Shown one piece after another: positions 1 through 9,931 of a DNA stretch of 64,000 nt (position 1 is the first letter of the stretch; each line of letters starts with the position of its first letter). The DNA lies in contig MNCI01029297.1 of the NCBI GenBank assembly GCA_015680685.1, forward strand, positions 187,376-251,375, in the 5' to 3' direction. The position numbers were made by a program, and so were the translations under genes. Below the pieces are notes generated by a model. That model worked only from the letters and a program-made list of their open reading frames with translations. It did no database searches and had not been told where the DNA came from. This DNA comes from Gnetum montanum. Taxonomy: Eukaryota > Streptophyta > Gnetopsida > Gnetales > Gnetaceae.

Positions 1-168
1 TCTTCCCTGCTTTGCCTCTCCACTCTAATGCAACACTCTCAAGTGCAGTCAAGCGATGTCTCGAAGCTCACCAAGCGACAACCTTAGCATTTCAATTGGT
101 GTAGTGTTTTGTATTCTTTGTCAACATCTATCGAGCCCGTTCTCCCGACATCAACAAAGAGGGGCCAA
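1..168 (+). mobile_element. 3' internal end of LTR element A, with polypurine tract
   Basis: This is the last internal segment of an element that lies mostly left of the window. It ends in a purine run, AACAAAGAGGGGCCAA (about 153-168), directly followed by the LTR start TGAAACACC. The same tract and LTR start occur in reverse orientation at E1, E2 and E4, which fixes the orientation as plus. An upstream CTTTGT...ACAAAG inverted repeat is a decayed version of the hairpin seen in the other elements. No coding sequence is visible. Confidence 0.75.
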
Positions 169-1128
169 TGAAACACCCCAAAAAATGCGAGGTCATTCTT
201 GCTTCACCAGGCATTGAAATTCATGTAGTGTTACAGTAGTTCTTTGGGAGGAGAACTCTCTAAGTTTCGGCTGGCCAATTCGGCAAATTTTCTACTTTCC
301 GGATGAACAGTCTCTATGGATCATCCTGCTTGTCCATCTAAGTAGCTTGCCTAGTCAGAAGTCTACTTAGGAATGATGCACAGAGTTGGTAGCAGCATTC
401 TGGATGCATGAAATAGTTTGGCAAGTTTTCTAAGGCATGAAATCTGCTACGCTACGCTATGCCTGCTATGTAGCATAGCAAGCTTTAGAAAACATTTGCA
501 AAGCAAAGTTTCACGCTATGCTACGCTACGTAGCGTAGTGTAGCATAGCAACAACTACACAGCTATTTTTATCACCCAATTTCAAGTCCTTTAATAATGT
601 CCCTTTCTGTTAGGAAGCAGTGGACCATGTTTTCTGCTACACTATGCTGAGCTACATCACGCAGCAAGGAGTAGCAATCGTGCGGAAGAGATAGAAGGCA
701 GCTCAAAGGGAAATGTCAGTAAGGTTGCAAGTTCCGCAGTGCAGGAAGCAAGGTTTGCAGATTGGCAAAGTTTTTGTGACTAAGGCCAGACACTATGCTA
801 CATAGCATAGCAAGTATGTAGCATATGTGTAGCAAAATGTAGGACAACATGCTACACTATGCTGAGCATGCCATGCTATGACACACAGCAAAGCATGTGG
901 GTGGTTGTGTGAAATCAATGCACTTCACCTAATTGAACCATTGGCACACGTTTCTAGACACTAATGGCTCAATTACGGCATGGTAGGCTCACAGTTGCAG
1001 CATTCTAGACTCACAGTCACAACAATCATGCAAGTCCAATGGTCATATTGGCACGTGTAGTGCAATCAAGTCAACGAAGGCCTAGGACATGTGGCATCCT
1101 AACCACCCCTCTCATGTTCCCTTGGTCC

Positions 1129-1136
1129 TATAAATA
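1129..1136 (+). promoter_or_regulatory. TATA box of LTR A
   Basis: TATAAATA sits in CCTATAAATACCCC, within the LTR and downstream of the palindrome-rich part. Solo LTR B has the same sequence in the matching place. It is the likely polymerase II start region of the element. Confidence 0.6.
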
Positions 1137-1361
1137 CCCCGATGAGAAACATTCAAAGGATTTTGATTTGGTTCGAATTCTCTAAAAAGTAGCTGACTTT
1201 TCCTCTCTCTAGCACTCAAGTTCTCCTCCTTGCATGTTGCAACATCCAGCATTGTAAGCTTTTTGTTTGACACTACAAACAGTTAGCATTCCTAGTTGAC
1301 ATTTTATTCTATCCCCTTTCTACCACCTTGGTAGAATCCACATATTGTCAATGCTTAAGTC

Positions 1362-2195
1362 CGCGTCCAAGCGCATAACCTACTTTGCTCTACACGTCCT
1401 GGTTACTCTCAGGATCTATGCACTCCATCACGCTATGCAACTGACTATATCCACCCTTATAGAGCAAACTTGTAGCTTCAAAGCAGTGCAATTTTCTAAC
1501 TGTATTTTACTTTGTTTCCTGCTTATTCTCCTGTGTTACATTATTTTCTGCTTTATTTACTATTAAGCATTACTTCACATTTTCACCTCCATTTTCAAAT
1601 TATATGTTGCAAAAGGCTATATAGACATCGATTAAGTCCTTGTCTGATCAACAAGATCATTCAGGGCATCCTATATCCGCACACACAGCCAGCATGGCCC
1701 TCCCATGAGTATGGGGTCAAAACTGTCATGCCCACCGACCCCTCAGTGTTTTTCAACTATCGACGTTTTCGGTCGCTACAGTGCCCAAGCACACAACCTT
1801 CTTTTTCTACACGTCTTGGTTACTCTTAGGATCTTTGCACTCCTCAGCACTATGCAACCGATTGTATCCATCTTGACAGAGCAAAGTTGTAGCTTCGAAG
1901 TGGTGCATTTTTATAACTACATTTTACTTTGTTTCCTGCTTATTACTGCATTTTACACTATCTTCTGCCTCTTTTACATTTAAGCATTACTTCGCATTAT
2001 TAGCCTCATTTTCAAATCACACATTACAAAAGGTTATATAGACACGAACTAAGTCCCTATCTGATTGACCAGACCATTCAGGGCACCCCGTATTCATTCC
2101 ATCTAGCATGGCCCTCCCGTGGATACGGGGTTAAGACTCTCCATGGCTGACGACCCGTCGATGATTTTCAGCCGTCAATGTTTTCGATCACCACA
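1362..2195 (+). repeat. Tandem duplication of about 415 bp inside LTR A
   Basis: Two diverged copies (about 1362-1782 and 1783-2195) share motifs in the same order: CTACACGTC.TGGTTACTC, TTACTTTGTTTCCTGCTTAT, GCATTACTTC.CATT, AAGTCC.T.TCTGAT, CAGCATGGCCCTCCC or CTAGCATGGCCCTCCC, and a final TTTTCG.TC.C.ACA. Solo LTR B has only one copy, so the duplication is specific to LTR A or its subfamily. Confidence 0.7.
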
Positions 2196-3143
2196 TGCCC
2201 CAATCAACATATATGGAGAGAGGTAGCACCTCCCATAGTCACATTGGCAAGAGCACTCTCATGAAGAATGCTCTCAAGGTAGGTGTTCTTAGGGAGAATG
2301 CTTTCATGAAGGCCACTCTCAGGGAGAGCGCTCTCTAAGAGAATGCTCTCAACGAGGGCTCTCTCATGCAGAATGCTCTCAAATGCGTAACACAAGGCTC
2401 TCTTAGGGAGGATGCTCCCAAAGAGAATACCATAAAGTGTGCAATTTGATCCACTCCCACGAAGAGCACTCTCACAAGAGTTGTAAGAGGCAGTCTCATG
2501 AGAGCACTCTGAATAGAGCAGCTGTGCAAGGTGCTCCCATGGAGAGCACTCTCGTGAGAGCACCATGTGGTGCTCCCAGGGAGAATGCTACATCTTCCCA
2601 TATATGTTTATTGGGCCAATTTCAGCCAAACCATCTTGCACCCTTATAAATTTGATCACAAGGGACTGTTAGTCACAAGGGTTCATTTTGCCTAAAATTG
2701 GTCACAAGGGTCCATTTGGCCAACACTTGGTCCTGAGCGTCTCCCGTGAGAGCACTCTTCCTAGCACAGATATGCAAGGTGCTCCCATGGATAGTACTCT
2801 CGTGAGAGCACCATGTGGTATTCCTAAGGAGAACACTACCTCTCCCCAGATATGTTGATTGGGCCAATTTCAGCCAAACCATCTTGCACCCTTCTAAATT
2901 TGGTCACAATGGTCTTTTGGGCAAACTATTGTTCTTGAGGGTATTCTTTGCCTATAATTGGTTGTGAGTGTCCATTTTGTGAACACTTGGTCATGAGGGT
3001 CCATTTGGCCAACACTTAGTCTTGAGGGAGAGCACTCTCGCAAGCACTCTCCCATGAGAGCACTCTTGCCAGTGCAACTATGTGACATGCTCCCATAAAG
3101 AGAACTCTCACGACGGCACCATGTAGTGCTCCTAGGGAGGATG
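2196..3143 (+). repeat. Satellite array, left segment, with an inverted start
   Basis: From about 2440 on, this is the same satellite as 4980-9470: a CCCATATATGTTGATTGGGCC core, GGTCACAAGGGTCCATTTGGCC sub-repeats, and GAGAGCACTCTC/GAGCACCATG.GGTGCTCCC palindromes. At 2198-2215 the core reads in reverse (AATCAACATATATGG), so roughly 2196-2440 is inverted relative to the rest. Reading frames here are by-products of the repeat. Confidence 0.8.
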
Positions 3144-3148
3144 CTACC

Positions 3149-4974
3149 TGAAACACCATAAAATTTCAAGACCCTCATGCTTCAGCAGAGTCTTGGAATT
3201 TGGTCAAGGATTTCTACAAGTGCAGCGTCATGATGAGCTGACAAAGTAGTGGAAACTAATGATAGATTTTACAATCTAGCAAGTTTTCTATCTCCAAGGT
3301 TGATGGGCCTACTGGACTCTCTAGCTTTCCCAACTAGATAATTGACCTGGCTGATAGTCTACAAGAAATCCATGCTAAGAGTTGTTGGAAGTATTCAGGA
3401 TGAGCAAAATAGTTCGCAAGTTTTCTAGTGAAGAATTTTACTACGCTATGCAGTGTAGCAAGCCTTGAAAGATAACCGCTCAAGCATCCAAATAAAAATT
3501 AATAGAATGATTGCAAGACAAGTCAGGATTCAGCAAACACAAGGTGCTATGCTATGCACCATAGCACAACATAGAAAACGTAGAGTAGAAAGGCCCATCT
3601 TGCCAAGTGATTCCAACAAGAAGACTACACTTTAGCAAGACTTCAACCTCAAAAACTAGCTACCCCACTTAGTCCTTAGGCCTCGAGCAAAGTTTCTTGC
3701 TAGAAAATGGTGGATTGAACAAGGAAGCATGATACATCGGCTACTATGTTGTGTTATGCTACATAGCGTAGCACAACATAGCAGCATTGAAAAAATAACA
3801 GAAGTGTTCCAAACATGAATTCAGCAAATCTGAAGGCTTCCCAGCATGAAGAAAAAAAGTTGCAATTGTTTGCTTGACCAAGCCTCAAATAAATTCTCTT
3901 CGACTCCTATGCAAAGGTCTGTCAAGACTAGTGGCTATGATGTGCTATGCTACGTAGCGTAGCACAACATAGCAAGTAGCTACTTACGCTACACTAATGT
4001 GCTCAACAACGTGAGTAGTGCAACACTAGCACGGAAGCATCAAGACATCTTTGAGTATCACTAGAAATTATTGGCAACAATCTTTCTCACTCTGGCATCT
4101 CCTTGGCAAAATCAACAATTTTTACTTCATTCTACATACCCCTAGTCAACTCCCAAAAACGTTTTCCTATGCTTGATCCTACTTGTAAGAGCTAAGAAGA
4201 CGTGATCCTGGAGCATAGGCTCCATTTTTCTTGCATTGATGGCACAATAGATTTTGGCACATGTGGTTTTAGCAGTATGGTCATAGCATAACAAAGTTCA
4301 CATCCAGCATCACATAAGTACACAGTATAGGCATATGTTAGCACCTTGGAGGGCCCAAGACATGTGGCATCTAGGCTACATTTTTCTCCTTCTCCTATCT
4401 CTATAAATACCTCAGCAAACAATGCTCAGGAGGTTGGCAAAAAAAATTGGGTTGGCAAAAGAATTGGCTATTGGGTTGACTATTGGCTTCTAGCATTGAT
4501 TGTCTTTTAAGTTTTCTTTTTGAGACATAGTTGGAAATTTTTAGCACTCTAGTTGGCTTTGAGTTTGCTAGTTGGCTCCATGGTTTAGAAACTTGTGACT
4601 ATACTACTTGATGTAAGTAGTGTCTCTCCAATGTTGCATAACCTATTGTACACCTTTCAACAAGGCAAAGGATCAAATTTATGACCTTTGGGATGGTGCA
4701 CTTTCTCACCCAAATCTATCTTGCTATTCACTTACTATCATCATTATTTTGCATTATTTTCACTACTTTACATTTTTTGATTGCTAATTTACTTTGTATG
4801 TCTCATTTCTGAAACAAATGGTTACGAAAGGTTAAGATAAATTGATTAAGTCCTTGTCTAATCAACCAGACCATTTCCATTTCTCTCTAGCACATCCCTC
4901 ACATGGATCTAAGGTTAAACTGTTCATTCGGTAACCTCTTGGTGTTCCAGCCACCGATCTTTTCGGTTGCTACA
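3149..4974 (+). mobile_element. Solo LTR B, flanked by CTACC target-site duplication
   Basis: It starts TGAAACACCATAAAATTTC and ends TTTTCGGTTGCTACA. The five bases before it (3144-3148) and after it (4975-4979) are both CTACC. With the LTR removed, the satellite reads on without a break (..ATGCTACCTCTCCC..). No internal sequence is present, so this is a single LTR left by LTR-LTR recombination. U3 contains GCTACGTAGCGTAGCAC palindromes as in LTR A, and a TATA box lies at 4402-4409. It dates after the satellite array. Confidence 0.9.
4402..4409 (+). promoter_or_regulatory. TATA box of solo LTR B
   Basis: TATAAATA occurs in CTCTATAAATACCTC, in the same relative place as in LTR A. It is about 570 bp from the LTR 3' end. 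Confidence 0.55.
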
Positions 4975-4979
4975 CTACC

Positions 4980-7900
4980 TCTCCCTATATATGTTAATTG
5001 GGCTAGTTTCAATCAAACTATCCTGTGTCCTTATAAATTTGGTCACGAGGGTCCATTCAGCCAACCATTGGCCATCAGGGTCCATTTTGCCTACAATTGG
5101 TCACAATGGTCCATTGGGCCAATCATTGGTCATGAAGGTCCATTTTTCCTACAATTCGTCGCAATAGTCCATTTGGTCAACACTTGGTCATGAGGGTCCG
5201 TTTGGCCAACACTTGGTCACGAGGGTCCATTTGGCCAACACTTGGTCACTAGCAAAACTATGTGAGGTGCTCCCGTGAAGAGAACTCTTGTGAGAGCACT
5301 ATGCAGTGCTCCTAGGGAGAATGCTACCTCTCCCCATATATGTTGATTAGGCCAGTTTCAACCAAACCATCCTGGACCCTTATAAATTTGGTCACAAGGG
5401 TACGTTGGGCCAACTATTGGTCACGAGGGTCCATTTTGTGTACAATTGGTTGCAAGGGTCTATTGGGCCAATCATTGGTCACAAGGGTCTATTTTGCCTA
5501 CAATTGGTTGTGAGGGTCCATTTGGCCAACACTTACTCCTAAGGAAGAGCACTCTTCCATGAGAGCACTCTTGCCAGTGTAGCTATGTGAGGTGCTCTCA
5601 TGGAGATCACCGTGTGGTGCTCCCAGGGAGAATGCTATGTGTTCCCATATATGTTGATTGGACTAGTTTTAACCAAACTATCCTTCACCCTTATACATTT
5701 GGTTGCGAGGTTTCATTGGGCCAATCGTTGGTCACGAGGGTCTACTTTGCCTACAATTGGTCACGAGGGTCTGTTGGGCCAATTGTTAGTCACAAGATTC
5801 TATTGTTCCTACAATTGGTCATGAGGGTCCATTTACCCAACACTTGGTCATGAGGGTCTATTTTGCCAACACTTGGTACCAAGGGAGAGTGTTCTTGCAA
5901 GTGCTATCCTATGAGAGCACTCATGCTAGTGTAGCTATGCAAGGTGCTCCCATGGAAACAACTCTCATAAGAGCACCATGCAGTGCTCCTAGGGAGAATG
6001 CTACTTCTCCCCATTTATGTTGATAGGACCAATTTTAGCCAAACTATCTTGCACCCTTATAAATTTGATCACATGGGTCCATTGGGCTAACCATTGGTCA
6101 CGAGGGTCTATTTTTCCTACAATTGGTTGCAAGGGTCCATTTGGCAAACACTTGGTCATGAGGGTTTGTTTGGCCAACACTTGGTCCCAAGGGAGAGTGC
6201 TGTCACAAGTGCTCTTCCATGAGAGCACTCTTGATAGTGCAGCTATGTGAGGTGCTCCAATGGAGAGCGCTCTCATGAGAGCACCGTGCAATGTTCCTAG
6301 GGAGAACACTACCTCTTCCCATATATGTTGATTAGGGCAACTTTAGCCAAACTTTCCTACACCCTTATAAATTGGGTCATGAAGGTTTGTTGGGCCAACC
6401 ATTGGTCATGAGGGTTGATTTTACCTATAATTGGTCGCGAGGCTCCATTTTGCCAACACTTGGTCATGAGGGTTTGTTTGGCCAACACTTGGTCCTAAGG
6501 GAGAGTGCTCTCACAAGTGCTCTTCCATGAGAGGGCTCTTACTAGCATACCTAGGTGAGGTGCTCCCATGCAGAGCACCATGTGAGGCTCCCAGGGAGAA
6601 TGCTACCTCTCCCCATATATGTTGATTGGATGAGTTTCAAGCAAACCATTCTAAACCCTTATAAATTTTGGCACAAGGGTCCATTGGGCTAATCATTGGT
6701 CACAAGGGTCCATTTTGCCTACAATTGGTTGCAAAAGTCCATTTGGCCAACACTTGGTCACAATGGTCCATTTTTCCAACACTTGGTCCCAAGGGAGAGC
6801 AGTATTGCAAGTGCTCTCCCGTGAGAGCGCTCATGCTATCATTGCTATGTGAGGTGCTCCCAAGGAGAATGCTACCTCTTCCCATATATGTTTATTGGGC
6901 TATTTTCGGCCAAACCATCTTGCACCTTTATAAATTTTTCACAAGGGTCTATTGGGCCAACCATTGGTCACAAGGGTTTCTTTTGCATACAATTGGTCAC
7001 AAGGGTCTATTGGGCCAACTATTAGTCATGAGGGTTCATTTTGCCAAAAATTATTTGTAAGGGTCCATTTGGCCAATACTTGGTCTTGAGGGTGAGCACT
7101 CTCCCATGAGAGTAGCATGCACTGCTTCCAGAGAGAATGCTACCTCTCCCCATATATGTTGATTGGACCAAGTTCAACCATACGATCCTACATCCTTATA
7201 AATTTGGTCATAAGGGTCCATTAGGGCAACCATTGGTCACAAGGGCCTATTTTACCTACAATTGGTTATGAGGGTCCATTTTAGTCATGAGGATCCATTT
7301 TCCCAATACTTGGTCTTGATGGAGAGTGCTCTTACAAGTAGTCTCCCAGGAGAGCACTCTTGCCAGTGCAGCTATGCAAGGTGCTCCCATGGAGATCACT
7401 CTTGTGAGAGCATCATGCGGTGCTCCCAAGGAGAATGCTACTTCTTCCCATATATGTTGATTAGGCTAGGTTCTACCAAACCATAGTGCACCCTTATAAA
7501 TTTTGTCATGAGGATCAGTTGGGCCAACCATTGGTCACGAGGATCTGTTTTGCCTATAATTGGTTACTAGGGTCCATTTGGCCAACACTTGATTACAAAG
7601 CTCTATTTGGCCAACACTTGGTGCTAAGGGAGAGTGCTCTCACATGCCCTCTCCCATGAGAGCACTCTTGCTAGTGCAACAATGTGAGGTGCTCTAATGG
7701 AGAGCATTGTGCGATGCTCCTAGGGAGAACACTATGTCTTCCCATATATGTTGATTGGGCCACGGTTAGCCAAACTATTCCTACAATATTATAAATTTGT
7801 TCACGAGGTTCCATTGGGCCAATCATTGGTCACGAGGGTCCATTTTGCCAAAACTTGGTCACGATGGTTTGTTTAGCCAACACTTGGTCCTAAGGGAGAG

Positions 7901-9470
7901 TGCTCTCCCATGAGAGCTCTCTTTCCAGTGTAGCTATGCAAGGTGCTCTGATGGAGAGCACTCTCACAAGAGCATTGTGCGGTGCTCCCAGGGAGAATGA
8001 TACCTCTCCCCATATATATTGATTGGGCCAACTTCTTCCAAACCATCCTACACCCTTATAATTTTGGTTGTGAGGGTCCATTGGGCCAACCGTTGGTCCC
8101 AAGGGTCTATTTTTTCTACAATTGGTCAAAAGGGTTCATTTGGCCAACACTTGGTCATGAGGGTCCATTTGCCCAACACTTGGTCCAAAGGGAGAGCACT
8201 CTTTCCAACACAGCTATGTGAGGTGCTCTGATGGAGAGCACTCTCACGAGAGCACCATGCAGTGCTCCCAGGGAGAATGCTACTTCTCCCCATATATGTT
8301 GATTTGTCCAGGTTCCATCATACCATCCTACATCCTTATACATTTGGTCATGAGGGTCTATTGGGCCAACTATCAGTCCCAAGGGTCCATTTTACCTACA
8401 ATTGGTCTTGAGGGTCCATTTGGCCAACACTTGGTCTCGAGGGTCCATTTGGCCAACACTTGGTTCCTAGGGAGAGCGCTCTCACAAGCACTACATGAGG
8501 CACTCTCATGAGAGTGCTTTTGCTAGTGTAGCTATGTGAGGTACTCTGATGTAGAGTGCTCTCACAAGAGCGTCATGTGGTGCTCTCAGGGATAATGCTA
8601 TCTCTCCCCATATATGTTGATTTGGCCAAGGTCTTTCGTACCATCCTGCATCCTTATAAATTTGGTCTTGAGGGTCCTTTGGGCCAATCGTTGGTCCCAA
8701 GGATCTATTTTGCCTACAATTAGTCATGAGGGTCCATTTGGCCAACACTTGGTCATGATGGTTCGTTTGGCCAACACTGGTCCTGAGGGTTCATTTTTCC
8801 AACATTTGGTCCTAAGGATTTGTTTGGCCAACACTTAGACCTAAGGGTCCATTTCTCCAACACTCAGTCCTAAGGGTTTTTTTTACTATACAATTGGTCC
8901 TAAGGGTGAGTTTTGCCAACACTTGATCCCGAGGGTCCGTTGGGCCAACCTTTCATCTTGAGGGTCCATTTTGCATACAATTGGTCCCGAGGGTCTGTTG
9001 GATTGAACCTTGGTCACGAGGGACTATGCGGTCACCATGTGGAATTTTTTTTTTCTACAGATAGTCTTGAGAATTCGTTAATCGAGTGGTTCATCCCAAG
9101 GGACCATTTGAAAAATGGTTGATCCAAAAGGTCCACACCAACACTTAGTCCAAACGGTCTATTGGGCCAACCCTTGGTCCCAAGGGTTCGTGTGGCCAAC
9201 ACTTTGTTTGGAGGGTCCGTTGGGTTAACCATTTGGTCCCGAGGATCCTTTTGGATAGCATATGATATTGAGGGTTGTTTTTTCCTACAATTAGCCCTGA
9301 GGTTTTGTTGGGCTGAACCTCAGTCTTGAGGGTCCATGTGGCCAACACTTGGTTGGTCCAAAGGGTCCATTTTGCCTATAGTTGGTCTCAAGGGTATGTT
9401 AGGCAAGCAGTTGGCCACAAGGGTCTATTAGGTTAACCCTTTGGCTATGTAGGGTCTTTTCTTGGCCAAC
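4980..9470 (+). repeat. Satellite array, main segment (about 13 monomers of 268-367 bp)
   Basis: The core CCATATATGTTGATT recurs at about 4986, 5335, 5645, 6012, 6320, 6614, 6883, 7151, 7449, 7743, 8011, 8291 and 8609. Each monomer contains a TATAAATTTGGTCA segment, then two to five sub-repeats of about 30 bp (TTGGTCACGAGGGTCCATT.GGCCAACAC), then a palindromic block (GAGAGCACTCTC, GAGCACCATG..GTGCTCCCAGGGAGA). From about 8640 to 9470 only decayed 30-bp sub-repeats remain. The open frames across the region differ between units and resemble no protein, so I do not call genes. Confidence 0.9.
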
Positions 9471-9931
9471 ACTTGAGAGCTTTGTTGAGTCAGTCATGGC
9501 CAAAATCAGGAACCTCATGATCATCAAGAGTGTTGCATGTGAAGAATATCTATCAATTGTGGTCTCCCACTCCATGCAACCTCACAGGAAAGGGATGTTC
9601 CCTACCATAGACACAAATGAACAAAGTCCCTAACTAAGGTGAGGTTCTCAATTGTGAGATTAAAAAACATATTCAGACTCCAAGGCTGCTGTCCAGGATT
9701 TGACCCTGGAAGAAGGGGATTGCATATGCATGTGTGTGTATGTGTGTGTGTGTGTAATGATATACATGTGCCCAGGAAGGGGGAGACATCCATCTCTCAA
9801 AATAAATGGCATGACCCCTATTCACTGACTTTGATGAGATGACGATTTCAATGGGATGAAATGTGGCTAGGCATCTATGGAGAAAAAGTGAAAGAAAAGG
9901 CCCAAAGAAGAGGATGAAGGGGGAGATTGTG
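9471..9931. other. Unassigned stretch between satellite and rDNA
   Basis: No gene is visible. Part of it may be the rDNA 3' external transcribed spacer, which should directly follow the 26S 3' end on the minus strand. It contains a GT-rich microsatellite and a segment (about 9685-9715) that resembles a tRNA B box on the minus strand (GGGTCAAATCC). I could not show that this belongs to a SINE. Confidence 0.5.
9731..9755. repeat. (TG)n microsatellite
   Basis: TGTGTGTGTA followed by (TG)n, about 25 bp in all. Confidence 0.9.

Larger units (their letters stand above)
169..2195 (+). mobile_element. LTR A (3' LTR of a plus-strand Ty3/gypsy-type element)
   Basis: It starts TGAAACACCCC after the polypurine tract and ends at ...CGATCACCACA, where the satellite begins. 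U3 holds many short palindromes built from GCTACGTAGC and TGCTATGTAGCATAGCA (about 440-880). A TATA box lies at 1129-1136. The 3' part is duplicated in tandem: about 1362-1782 and 1783-2195 share the same order of motifs, including a CTACACGTC.TGGTTACTC block and a GGCCCTCCC.TG block. This explains its length relative to LTR B. The TG start is clear. Which of the two CA ends (1782 or 2195) is the original one is uncertain. Confidence 0.72.

Noticed and set aside
2204-8838. Many 60-130-codon frames in the satellite
   Set aside because: They change frame between monomers, appear on both strands and have no conserved product.
9685-9756. Possible tRNA-derived SINE (B-box-like GGGTCAAATCC next to a TG run)
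   Set aside because: No A box at the right distance, no tail and no duplication could be shown.
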